A stretch of 64,000 nucleotides of DNA. Source: Hydrogenovibrio sp. SC-1. Its GTDB lineage: Bacteria; Pseudomonadota; Gammaproteobacteria; Thiomicrospirales; Thiomicrospiraceae. Shown here piece after piece: positions 29,696-39,298 of the stretch. Position numbers and translations under genes: made by a program. The number at the start of each line of letters is the position of its first letter. The stretch's first letter is position 1. The stretch covers positions 1 through 64,000 of the forward strand of contig NZ_PKGB01000012.1 of the NCBI RefSeq assembly GCF_002848135.1. Reading direction: 5' to 3'. The notes beneath the pieces were generated by a model. The model did no database searches and had not been told where the DNA came from. It saw only the letters and a list, made by a program, of their open reading frames with translations.

Positions 29696-30202
29696 TTAAC
29701 TCTTGTTTTTTCTTTGGGCGCGTTTTTGTTTAAAAAATTGTTTAAGTTGATGACAAGCTTCCTGTTCCAATACGCCATACTCCACCTCAACAAAGTGATT
29801 CAGACGAGGCTCCTGGACCAAATTAAAGACAGATCCTGCCGCACCCGTTCTTGGGTCTCTCGTCGCAATCACAAGACGTTTTACTCTGGCATGAACCATA
29901 GCACTGGCACACATAGGACAAGGCTCAAGAGTTACATATAGGGTAACCCCGCCCAATCGATAATTTTGTATCGCTTGGCCTGCTGCTCGCAACGCAACCA
30001 TTTCAGCATGCGCAGTCGGATCATGGTTCTGAATGGTCTGATTCCAACCCTCTGCCACACACATGCCATCTGCGACAATCACCGCTCCGACTGGCACTTC
30101 CCCTTCTGACTCTGCTTTTTGTGCCAATCGAAAAGCACGCTGCATCCAGAATAAATCCTGTTCTGCTTGAGTTGCCCCCGCTAATGGGAAGCTCATCTCC
30201 AT
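29696..30202 (-). CDS. tadA: tRNA-specific adenosine deaminase TadA
   Basis: 168 residues; makes inosine at position 34 of tRNA-Arg(ACG). Zinc and catalytic motifs HAEMVAL (about 65-71) and PCPMCASAMVHARV (about 95-108) are present, as is VPVGAVIVADG. The C-terminus is basic (Lys/Arg-rich), normal for the family. GAGGTGATCGC precedes the ATG at 30202; an ATG two codons in is possible. It lies about 30 bp after guaA on the same strand. Some TadA homologues act on guanine, but this motif set is the tRNA type. Confidence 0.93.
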   Translation of the reverse strand: MEMSFPLAGATQAEQDLFWMQRAFRLAQKAESEGEVPVGAVIVADGMCVAEGWNQTIQNHDPTAHAEMVALRAAGQAIQNYRLGGVTLYVTLEPCPMCASAMVHARVKRLVIATRDPRTGAAGSVFNLVQEPRLNHFVEVEYGVLEQEACHQLKQFFKQKRAQRKNKS

Positions 30203-30232
30203 GCGATCACCTCTTGTGAAGCTCGTCTAGAG

Positions 30233-31813
30233 TTATTCCCACTCAATCGTTGCAGGCGGCTTACTGGAAATATCATAGGTCACTCGGGTAATGCGCGGAA
30301 TTTCATTAATAATTCGATTAGAAACTCTTTCCAAGAAATCATAAGGAAGGTGCGCCCAACGAGCTGTCATAAAATCGATTGTTTCAACAGCTCTTAAGGC
30401 CACCACATAATCATAGCGACGCGCATCACCCACCACACCAACTGATTTGACGGGTAGGAATACAGTAAAGGCCTGTGATGTTTTATCGTATAAATCAGCC
30501 GCACGTAACTCTTCAATAAAGATATGATCAGCTAAGCGCAAAATGTCAGCATATTCTTTTTTAACCTCACCTAAAATCCTGACGCCCAACCCGGGACCAG
30601 GAAATGGGTGTCGGTAAACCATATCGGTCGGTAACCCAAGTGCCACACCAAGTTTACGAACCTCATCTTTAAAGAGTTCTCGCAAGGGTTCTAATAGGTC
30701 TAGCTTCATCTCTTCTGGCAACCCCCCCACATTATGATGGGATTTAATTACTTTGGCTTTCCCGGTTTTAGCGCCGGCAGACTCAATGACATCTGGGTAT
30801 ATCGTACCCTGCGCCAACCATTTCACATTGGTTAATTTTGACGCTTCTTCATCGAAAACCTCAATAAACGCATGGCCAATGATTTTACGTTTTTTCTCAG
30901 GATCGGCTTCCCCTTCTAGGGCTTCCATAAAGGTTTGTTCCGCATCAACACGAATGACTTTGATGCCCATATTTTCGGCAAACATCGCCATGACTTGATC
31001 GCCTTCCTGGTGTCTCAATAGGCCATGGTCAACAAAGACACAGGTCAACTGCTTGCCAATCGCTTTATGCAACAAAGCTGCCACGACCGAAGAGTCAACC
31101 CCGCCTGAAAGTCCAAGCAAGACATCATCACTACCGACTTGCTGTTGAATTCGCGCCACACTGTCTTCAATAATATTTTGCGTGGTCCATAGTTTTTCAC
31201 ACCCACAAATATCGACGATAAATCGTTCGATCATACGGTGGCCTTGCGTGGTATGTGTGACCTCTGGGTGGAACTGAATTCCATAAAACTGTTTTTCTTC
31301 ATTTGCCATACCCGCAACCGGGCAGTTGGGCGTAGACGCCATCAGTTTAAACCCTGTAGGTAGGGATTCAACACGATCACCATGAGACATCCATACATCC
31401 AACATACCATGCCCCTCAGAGGTCACATGATCTTCAATGTCGTTTAAAAACTGGGTATGTCCATGCGCCCTGACTTGTGCATAACCATACTCATGCTCTT
31501 TTGCATGCACAACTTTGCCACCTAACTGCTCTGCCATGGTTTGCATACCATAGCAAATACCTAGTATCGGCACGCCAAGCTCAAATAATTCAGTGGCCGC
31601 GACCGGAGCATCATCACCGGTTACGGTTTCTGGACCACCGGATAAAATAATCCCTCTAGCGCCAAACTCTATCAGCGCCTCTACATCCGCATCCCAAGGC
31701 TCAACCTCACAATACACGCCAATTTCTCGAATACGACGCGCAATCAACTGTGTGTACTGAGAACCAAAATCTAAAATTAAAATACGATGTTCATGAATGT
31801 TTGGGTGTGACAT
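30233..31813 (-). CDS. guaA: GMP synthase (glutamine-hydrolysing)
   Basis: 526 residues; converts XMP to GMP using glutamine. Class I amidotransferase with Cys in ILGICYGMQ (about 83) and His/Glu in [15 protein letters not shown]-pyrophosphatase loop [17 protein letters not shown]-terminal dimerisation domain ending in TIEWE. The ATG at 31813 ([10 protein letters not shown]) is chosen over a TTG at 31837 because GGAAAG fits it. It follows guaB, the usual guaBA operon, with a palindrome copy in the gap. Confidence 0.97.
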   Translation of the reverse strand: MSHPNIHEHRILILDFGSQYTQLIARRIREIGVYCEVEPWDADVEALIEFGARGIILSGGPETVTGDDAPVAATELFELGVPILGICYGMQTMAEQLGGKVVHAKEHEYGYAQVRAHGHTQFLNDIEDHVTSEGHGMLDVWMSHGDRVESLPTGFKLMASTPNCPVAGMANEEKQFYGIQFHPEVTHTTQGHRMIERFIVDICGCEKLWTTQNIIEDSVARIQQQVGSDDVLLGLSGGVDSSVVAALLHKAIGKQLTCVFVDHGLLRHQEGDQVMAMFAENMGIKVIRVDAEQTFMEALEGEADPEKKRKIIGHAFIEVFDEEASKLTNVKWLAQGTIYPDVIESAGAKTGKAKVIKSHHNVGGLPEEMKLDLLEPLRELFKDEVRKLGVALGLPTDMVYRHPFPGPGLGVRILGEVKKEYADILRLADHIFIEELRAADLYDKTSQAFTVFLPVKSVGVVGDARRYDYVVALRAVETIDFMTARWAHLPYDFLERVSNRIINEIPRITRVTYDISSKPPATIEWE

Positions 31814-31866
31814 AAATACTTTCCAAAAAGAGGTCAATTAAGGCAACCCAGGACAGCCAATAATGA

Positions 31867-31876
31867 CCAGGCCTGG
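31867..31876. repeat. CCAGGCCTGG palindrome, copy 8
   Basis: Perfect copy in the guaB-guaA gap. There is no T run, so it is unlikely to terminate the operon. Confidence 0.8.
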
Positions 31877-31919
31877 GTAAATTTAGGGTTAAAAGAACAC
31901 CTTCGATATTTAAGCGATC

Positions 31920-33719
<1,800 letters not shown>

Positions 33720-34052
33720 ATGAAAAATTTACTTGTTATCTCTGCCGTTGCAGCGACCCTTTCAATTACAGCTTGCGCCAACAATGCTCCCGTCAAAATG
33801 TCTGCTTACGACACGACGGTTTCAGAAGCCACAAAGCTTCATGACTCGGCTAAAAGCCATCATCACGTATTCAAGCAAAAGAAAATGAAACAACCCTATG
33901 TTGAGCACCACCTTGCTTTGGCAAAAGCGGCCAAAGCCAAAAATGATGATTCAACTGCCATGTTCCATGCTAAAGAAGCACTCAAAATTGCCAAGGCTGA
34001 ATTGATGCAGTACGAAGAAGGAAAAACCATTAAACCTGGTTGGATAAAATAA
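33720..34052 (+). CDS. Small lipoprotein of unknown function
   Basis: 110 residues. Signal peptide with lipobox ITAC (Cys about 19). The mature part is helical and Lys/Ala/His-rich: HHLALAKAAKAKNDDSTAMFHAKEALKIAKAEL. This one-and-a-half TPR-like pattern loosely resembles small SoxXA-binding (SoxK-like) proteins of sulfur oxidisers, which would fit the suspected organism. The likeness is weak and not used as the name. GGAGG precedes the ATG at a good distance; a strong terminator follows. Confidence 0.75.
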   Translation: MKNLLVISAVAATLSITACANNAPVKMSAYDTTVSEATKLHDSAKSHHHVFKQKKMKQPYVEHHLALAKAAKAKNDDSTAMFHAKEALKIAKAELMQYEEGKTIKPGWIK

Positions 34053-34085
34053 CCCCTTTTCAACTGGGTTTGATTGATCAAAAGA

Positions 34086-34110
34086 CCGCCAGGCCTGGCG
34101 GTTTTTTTTG
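34086..34110 (+). terminator. Terminator built on the CCAGGCCTGG palindrome
   Basis: Perfect 18-bp palindrome ACCGCCAGGCCTGGCGGT followed by eight T on the plus strand, about 35 bp after the small lipoprotein gene. It contains palindrome copy 9 (34090-34099). Confidence 0.88.
34090..34099. repeat. CCAGGCCTGG palindrome, copy 9 (in a terminator)
   Basis: Perfect copy forming the core of a rho-independent terminator. Confidence 0.8.
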
Positions 34111-34112
34111 AG

Positions 34113-34778
34113 CTATTTTCCCTTCAAATATTGCTCATCGGTAAAGCAACTCACCCATTGTGGCTTCATGATTACCAAAGCCAAGATCAAAACGCCATTA
34201 ACAAACCCTTCTGGAATGGCAATCAATGGAATATAGGGAATAAAGGATCTTTCCAACACCTCCAGTGTATAAAGTCCACTTTGAGCCATAACCAGAGCCG
34301 CAACGGCTGAGGCGGCAATCACACTGATACTGGCCGCGAGAAACCCATTCAATAAAATAAAAACAAAAAAATTCCGTTCGAGCGCCTGATACGACCAAAC
34401 GGCAATTCGCCAAACAACCAACACCGGAATGACCGCCATGATGAGTGCATTAAGACCAAACGCCATCCAACCGGCACTCCCCAATATCGAAATACCCAAT
34501 AACGCAATACTCAGTGACATCAGGGCAAATTGCGCACCAAACATTAAGGTCACCAGTGCGGCTAATAATAGATGAAACCCTAACCCTGGACCGATGGAGG
34601 CGACTGAATTCCACGTCAAGAATACAATGACCGTTGCGCCTAAAAAAACATGCTGGGATGGCTTATCGGATATCTTGTGCCAAGGCGCGGTTTTTAACGC
34701 CCAGACAAGAACGGGCAAATAAAGTCCAAACCCCAGTAACGACCAGACTAAAGATAGTCCGCTATCATGTAAATTCAT
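34113..34778 (-). CDS. CbiM-like (COG3235-type) integral membrane protein
   Basis: 221 residues, six or seven membrane helices. GLGFHLLLAALVTLMFG (about 65-81) and IAIPEGFVNGVLILALV (about 187-203) match CbiM-type energy-coupling-factor components that import cobalt or nickel. No ATPase or CbiQ partner gene is adjacent, and no cobalamin riboswitch is visible upstream. It is probably one of the stand-alone members of this family, whose substrate is unknown. AGGGG precedes the ATG. Confidence 0.75.
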   Translation of the reverse strand: MNLHDSGLSLVWSLLGFGLYLPVLVWALKTAPWHKISDKPSQHVFLGATVIVFLTWNSVASIGPGLGFHLLLAALVTLMFGAQFALMSLSIALLGISILGSAGWMAFGLNALIMAVIPVLVVWRIAVWSYQALERNFFVFILLNGFLAASISVIAASAVAALVMAQSGLYTLEVLERSFIPYIPLIAIPEGFVNGVLILALVIMKPQWVSCFTDEQYLKGK

Positions 34779-34927
34779 AAAGCCCCTTTTTCGCTTTCAC
34801 ACCTTTGCTGACACGCCTAACATTAGTGGACCTTGTCACAAAATGGCAATAACTTTCGATTATATTAACCGAAAATATGCCCCTAAATCGATTATCATTC
34901 CTCTTTTAAAAACAAAGAAGTGACGAC

Positions 34928-35320
34928 ATGCTCTCATTCAAGATACTATTTGCATTCTTTTATGATGCATTGCTACTGATTGCCCTTTGGTTTGTCAGCG
35001 CCATTCCATTTGTACTTTGGCAAGGCTCAGGATTTGAGCAGGACCCAGTCAAGTTACTGGCATTCCAAACATACTTATTGGCAATAACCTATTTTTATCT
35101 TAGCTACTTCTGGACTCTGAATGGCCAGACCCCTGGGCTACGCGTTTGGCATCTACGCCTGTTGACGAATAGTGATCATCTCATGAATCGTTACCAAGCT
35201 AATTTGCGGTTTCTTAGCGGTATATTGCTATTTACTATTGGGTGGATAGGACTCTTTATTCCGCCAGTCAAACAAACTTTGCAGGATCGTATTTCAAAGA
35301 CTAAAATAGTGGCGACTTAA
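34928..35320 (+). CDS. RDD-family membrane protein
   Basis: 130 residues. The family opening (FFYDALLLIALWFVSAIPF, with Asp but without the classic Arg-Asp-Asp cluster) is followed by about three membrane helices, TLNGQTPGLRVWHLRLL in the middle and the closing QTLQDRISKTKIV. RDD proteins are poorly characterised; some are linked to ion exchange. It lies 16 bp upstream of serB on the same strand. Confidence 0.85.
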   Translation: MLSFKILFAFFYDALLLIALWFVSAIPFVLWQGSGFEQDPVKLLAFQTYLLAITYFYLSYFWTLNGQTPGLRVWHLRLLTNSDHLMNRYQANLRFLSGILLFTIGWIGLFIPPVKQTLQDRISKTKIVAT

Positions 35321-35336
35321 AAAAGGATCCAGCTTA

Positions 35337-36170
35337 ATGACAACACTGATTATTCACGAAAATGGCTTAACGTACGAGCAAAGCAAACAAATTACTAGAT
35401 CATTAGGCACACCTGAAAAAGTCAACAATCATTACCGTATTCGGGTGAATGACTATTGCGCAAAAACAACACAAGCACTTTCTCAAAAAATTGGCATTGA
35501 TATCAATCCGCTCCCAGCAGGATTTAATGGCAACAATATTCAGCTCGTTATCAGTGACATGGATTCAACCCTAATCGGCATTGAATGTGTTGATGAAATT
35601 GCAGATATGATGAACTTAAAACCACAAGTGGCAGCCATTACCGAAGCCGCTATGCGTGGAGAATGTGATTTTGAAAGTTCTCTAACACAAAGAGTTGCGC
35701 TACTGGAAGGTCTGAATACCCAAGCCCTACAAACCGTCTTTGACGAGCGCTTATTTTTAAATCCAGGGGCCGAAGTCTGGCTACAAGGCTTAAAAGATCA
35801 ACACATTGCGTTTGCATTGGTCTCCGGTGGCTTTACCTTTTTCACAGAACGTCTGCAAAAACAGCTCAATATCGATTTCACTCTAGCCAATGTGCTAGAA
35901 GAAAATAATGACTTATTAACCGGTAAAGTGCTCGGAAATATTGTGGGGGCGGAAGCCAAAGCGGCCTTTTTAAAACAGCTATGTGAAAAGCTCGATATTA
36001 CGCTCGACCAAACCATTGCCATTGGCGATGGTGCCAACGATTTATTAATGATGAAAGAAGCGGGTCTAAGCATTGCCTACCATGCAAAACCAGCAGTCCA
36101 AAAGCAGGCAGATGTTAGCATTAACTTTGGCGGCTTGGATAAGGTGCTTGATTTTATCGCTGGTGACTAA
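35337..36170 (+). CDS. serB: Phosphoserine phosphatase SerB
   Basis: 277 residues, HAD superfamily; last step of serine synthesis. Catalytic motif I SDMDSTLIGIECVDEIADM (about 77-95), motif II VSGGFTFFTERL, motif III/IV AIGDGANDLLMMKEAGLSIAYHAKP. The short N-terminal region before motif I (about 75 residues) resembles a reduced ACT-like domain. AAGGA precedes the ATG. Confidence 0.95.
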   Translation: MTTLIIHENGLTYEQSKQITRSLGTPEKVNNHYRIRVNDYCAKTTQALSQKIGIDINPLPAGFNGNNIQLVISDMDSTLIGIECVDEIADMMNLKPQVAAITEAAMRGECDFESSLTQRVALLEGLNTQALQTVFDERLFLNPGAEVWLQGLKDQHIAFALVSGGFTFFTERLQKQLNIDFTLANVLEENNDLLTGKVLGNIVGAEAKAAFLKQLCEKLDITLDQTIAIGDGANDLLMMKEAGLSIAYHAKPAVQKQADVSINFGGLDKVLDFIAGD

Positions 36171-36179
36171 GGCACCAGC
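36159..36179 (+). terminator. Hairpin over the serB stop codon
   Basis: 7-bp stem GCTGGTG / CACCAGC around the stop codon, followed by an A/T-rich stretch without a true T run. A weak terminator at best. Confidence 0.35.
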
Positions 36180-36211
36180 TTAAACCTATTTCATATCAAC
36201 CCATCTATCGG

Positions 36212-37216
36212 CTAAAAGAGACTCATTTCATATTCCTGAATGGCAACCACGATAAACTTACCGATTGTCGATTCATATCCAGGCCATTGACTAGCCACTT
36301 TTTTCATAAAAGGCTCCGCCATGATTTTAGGTTTCATCTCAAAGTCAGACAAACCTTCTTCATAATATTCACCCGCCTTGGTATAAAGCGTTTCTACAAA
36401 TTGACGACCATCCTTAATCAATTGAACATCTTCATGGCGTCCGTGCATAGGAATAAAGTGATCGATTGGCATTTTCTCAATTGCAGACAGTGCTTTAATT
36501 GAACCACGGTAAGAGCCATCAGCCATATTCGCAACTCGACGCATGACCATATCACCCATATACATCGTTTTATCCGTGACAACCTCGATGGCAATATCCG
36601 ATTCAGTATGGACTTTACCAAAGTGATGTACTTTGAACTCAACACCGCCCAGCTTAAAGACCTCTCCACCATTCAAGTGTTGGTCTGCCAACGTAATGAC
36701 CGTTCCTGTAATCTTGTTATCGGTATTGGTTTGCATAAAGTCGAACCAAAACTTATCTTGGCCATTTTTCAAAACTTTTTCGCAACTTGGATGGCAGTAA
36801 AGTGACACATCCGGATTTGCGGCAACAAATGCATGATTGCCTAACCAATGATCACCATGATAATGGGTATTAATCACCTTCACCACGGGCAAGGATGTTA
36901 CCTTTTTAATTTGACGGAGTACCATCTCACCAATTTGAGTTGAACTACCAGTATCGATCACCACGACACCTTCATCCGTCACGACAAAGCCGGGATTACT
37001 AAACATCCCAAAATTCTCAGGGGATGGATGAGCTCCTAATGCCGGAACATAGTAACAATGCTCTGAAACTTTTACCGCGTCAATATCAGGAACTTTCGGA
37101 CCTTTAAATTCATCCAGATCACTTGCGTACAGGGGAGATAAAGCTGATAAGCCCACCATACCAGCGCTGACGCCGAAAGCTGATTTTAAAAATGCCCGTC
37201 GCTTCATTGAATGCAT
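36212..37216 (-). CDS. Tat-exported metallo-beta-lactamase-fold hydrolase (SoxH-like)
   Basis: 334 residues. Twin-arginine signal MKRRAFLKSAFG (residues 4-15) followed by a hydrophobic stretch to LYAS. Zinc motif NTHYHGDHWLGNHAF (H-x-H-x-D-H, about 115-129), further ligands in YMGDMV (about 218) and IPMHGRHE (about 257). The mature start (AVKVSEHCYYVPALGAHPSPENFGMFSNPGFVV) is typical of periplasmic SoxH/quinoprotein-relay-type hydrolases in sulfur- and methanol-oxidising bacteria. The substrate is unknown. GAGGA lies 8 nt before the ATG at 37216. Export in folded form with bound metal is inferred from the Tat signal. Confidence 0.85.
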   Translation of the reverse strand: MHSMKRRAFLKSAFGVSAGMVGLSALSPLYASDLDEFKGPKVPDIDAVKVSEHCYYVPALGAHPSPENFGMFSNPGFVVTDEGVVVIDTGSSTQIGEMVLRQIKKVTSLPVVKVINTHYHGDHWLGNHAFVAANPDVSLYCHPSCEKVLKNGQDKFWFDFMQTNTDNKITGTVITLADQHLNGGEVFKLGGVEFKVHHFGKVHTESDIAIEVVTDKTMYMGDMVMRRVANMADGSYRGSIKALSAIEKMPIDHFIPMHGRHEDVQLIKDGRQFVETLYTKAGEYYEEGLSDFEMKPKIMAEPFMKKVASQWPGYESTIGKFIVVAIQEYEMSLF

Positions 37217-37296
37217 ACCTAATTCCTCAATCCATAAAATATAAGACTTTAATTATATACACCTCTTTTGTAACAGCAAGCACTTTAGCCCAAATC

Positions 37297-37315
37297 AATA
37301 TTGAGATTATTTATC
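37297..37315. promoter_or_regulatory. Possible Fur box upstream of exbB
   Basis: A 19-bp stretch ending in TTATTTATC matches the E. coli Fur consensus at 13 of 19 positions by hand alignment, 85-103 bp upstream of exbB. The region is AT-rich, so chance matches are likely. It is listed because TonB systems are often iron-controlled. Confidence 0.3.
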
Positions 37316-37399
37316 TTAATATTCACGATTTTTTAATCTTTCATATCACCAGTCTTATACAATATTGCTTCTTGTAACCTTACACTCTGGCAAACGGCA

Positions 37400-37834
37400 A
37401 TGGATTTTCTAAAAACCTATCTAGACATCAGTATTTTTGGCATATTAGGCATTATGAGTTTTATCATGGTCTGGCTTGCCATTGAGCGAAAATTGTTTTT
37501 TTCGCGACTCACGTTAAGTGACTATGACTCGATCGAATCACTCAGAATTGCAACGACTCATAATCTGACAACCATTGCCAGCATTGGCTCCAATGCGCCT
37601 TATGTCGGGTTACTTGGGACGGTGCTAGGTATACTTATCACCTTTTATGAACTGGGGCTCAACAATCAAATCGAAACGGGTCAAATTATGATGGGACTCG
37701 CCTTGGCGTTAAAAGCCACTGCAGGCGGAATTGCTTTAGCGATCCCTTGCATTATTATCTATAATGGTTTGGTTCGCCAAACGGAAGTGATTGAGCTACG
37801 CTACCTTGCATTGCGCTCACAGCCTGAAAACTAA
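37400..37834 (+). CDS. exbB: TonB-system proton channel subunit ExbB
   Basis: 144 residues, the short ExbB2-type MotA/TolQ/ExbB proton channel. First membrane helix about 8-30, ERKLFF after it, then GSNAPYVGLLGTVLGILITFYELG and GLALALKATAGGIALAIPCIIIYN, the conserved second and third helices. It powers TonB with ExbD in the inner membrane. First of a three-gene exbB-exbD-tonB set. Confidence 0.92.
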   Translation: MDFLKTYLDISIFGILGIMSFIMVWLAIERKLFFSRLTLSDYDSIESLRIATTHNLTTIASIGSNAPYVGLLGTVLGILITFYELGLNNQIETGQIMMGLALALKATAGGIALAIPCIIIYNGLVRQTEVIELRYLALRSQPEN

Positions 37835-37848
37835 CTAGTAACACACCC

Positions 37849-38235
37849 ATGAAACGATTTGATCAAATTAATGTTATCCCGATGATCGACGTCATGTTGG
37901 TTTTGCTGGCAATTGTCCTGACCTCTGCCAGCTTTATCGTTCAAGACAAACTCAATATTGAACTCCCTGAAACGCAACAGACCGAAACCTATACGCCGCC
38001 AGAGTCCTTAAGTTTAAGACTCGCCATCAATGCCAGTAACCAATATTTTTTAAATGATCAACCAATTAGCTTTGAGGATTTGGCACAGCAACTCCAACAA
38101 GCCGACTCAGACCAACCGATAGAACTTAGAGTCGATCAAAAAGCCAAATTTGGTCCTTTTACCAAGCTAATTGATCTGCTAAAAAAATACCAACTCAACC
38201 AACTCAATATTCTAACGCGGAAGCACAATGCGTAA
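37849..38235 (+). CDS. exbD: TonB-system subunit ExbD
   Basis: 128 residues. The N-terminal FDQINVIPMIDVMLVLLAIVLT segment carries the essential membrane Asp (about residue 15). A periplasmic domain contains LRLAINASNQYFLNDQPIS and the closing LIDLLKKYQLNQLNIL. It follows exbB by 14 bp and overlaps tonB by 8 bp. Confidence 0.92.
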   Translation: MKRFDQINVIPMIDVMLVLLAIVLTSASFIVQDKLNIELPETQQTETYTPPESLSLRLAINASNQYFLNDQPISFEDLAQQLQQADSDQPIELRVDQKAKFGPFTKLIDLLKKYQLNQLNILTRKHNA

Positions 38236-38749
38236 TGGCACCCAAGCCTTCCTAATTACTGTATTACTCTATATCACCTTGATTTCAACAAGTGTCATGT
38301 TGCTGAATACCCAATCACATGCTTTATCACCTCCTTTAACGAAAGTAGCAGTGACTGCAGCCATGTTTAATGAATTGCCAGAGCCTAAACCAGAGCCGGA
38401 TATTGAACAGCAGCGCGCTCAACAGGCTGCGGCACTGGCAGCAGCAGAAGCTGAAGTGCAATACACCCAAAGGCTTGCACAACACCTTAGCCGTTTGGCG
38501 CAAAAAAATTACCCGCGCATGGCAAAACGTCGCTTACAGCAAGGGAATGTCATTTTGCAATTCACCCTTCAACCCAACGGTCAGATTCAACAATTACAGC
38601 TTATTGACGCCAGCAACTATCGCTTACTAAATGAAGCCGCTCTGGATATCATTCGAAAAAGCATGGACTATCAGTACCTGCCCTTTCCATCGGAAATGCC
38701 GAAAAAACCCATTCGAATTCAAGTTCCCATTAACTATATTTTAAGATAG
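38228..38749 (+). CDS. tonB: Energy transducer TonB
   Basis: 173 residues. One membrane helix (about 8-28), a short acidic Pro-containing spacer (LPEPKPEPD, then Gln/Ala-rich) and a C-terminal TonB domain with NYPRMAKRRLQQGNVILQF (about 97-115) and LIDASNYRLLNEAALDII. It spans the periplasm to energise outer-membrane receptors. No TonB-dependent receptor gene is in the window, so the client lies elsewhere. Last gene of the exbB-exbD-tonB set. Confidence 0.93.
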   Translation: MRNGTQAFLITVLLYITLISTSVMLLNTQSHALSPPLTKVAVTAAMFNELPEPKPEPDIEQQRAQQAAALAAAEAEVQYTQRLAQHLSRLAQKNYPRMAKRRLQQGNVILQFTLQPNGQIQQLQLIDASNYRLLNEAALDIIRKSMDYQYLPFPSEMPKKPIRIQVPINYILR

Positions 38750-38831
38750 CGATGAAATCCAAAAGCAACGTCCTGCGAATGATTGGATTTTGTTAAAATA
38801 CCCCCCTCATTTCATTCAACGAGTATTTTTT

Positions 38832-39266
38832 ATGAATACAGATACGACCTTACCAACATTAAGCGAAGTCCAAGCGGACTTGACCAAACGTTTTACCCAT
38901 TTTGAAAATTGGAAGGATCGTTATAAGTATTTAATTGATATGGGTAAACAATTACCCAAAATGGAGGACAATGCCAAAACGGAAGCTAATCGCATTCATG
39001 GCTGCCAATCACAAGTATGGATTCAGATCACTGAAAAAGAAGGTCGGCTTTATATGCGGGCCATGTCTGATGCCGCCATCGTTTCTGGGCTGATTGCACT
39101 GTTATTAAGAATTTATAATGGACGGACACCACAAGAAATTATCGATGCTCCTTTAGATTTTTTAGCCGAGATTGGATTACTTCAGCACCTTTCCCCTAAT
39201 CGTTCAACGGGACTCTACCACATGATTAAACGCATTCAAGCCGAAGCCCAATCCAGACTCGTATAA
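38832..39266 (+). CDS. sufE: SufE/CsdE-like sulfur acceptor
   Basis: 144 residues. SufE accepts sulfur from a cysteine desulfurase (SufS or CsdA) for Fe-S cluster assembly. The catalytic Cys lies in NRIHGCQSQVWIQI (about residue 54). FENWKDRYKYLIDMGKQLP and FLAEIGLLQHLSPNRSTGL are family hallmarks. The ATG at 38832 is preferred over a TTG at 38790. No suf or csd partner gene is adjacent. Confidence 0.9.
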   Translation: MNTDTTLPTLSEVQADLTKRFTHFENWKDRYKYLIDMGKQLPKMEDNAKTEANRIHGCQSQVWIQITEKEGRLYMRAMSDAAIVSGLIALLLRIYNGRTPQEIIDAPLDFLAEIGLLQHLSPNRSTGLYHMIKRIQAEAQSRLV

Positions 39267-39281
39267 GACTGGAGAAAATAA

Positions 39282-39291
39282 CCAGGGCTGG
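39282..39291. repeat. Degenerate CCAGGCCTGG copy
   Basis: CCAGGGCTGG, one mismatch, between sufE and the convergent retention-module gene. Confidence 0.5.
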
Positions 39292-39298
39292 CTAATTC

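Noticed and set aside
29590-29793. 67-residue open frame overlapping the tadA 3' end
   Set aside because: Its first half is tadA in another frame and the remainder (Lys/Tyr/Cys-rich) has no support.
34778-34928. Cobalamin riboswitch upstream of the CbiM-like gene
   Set aside because: Only 150 bp of shared divergent space and no B12-box-like sequence was found.
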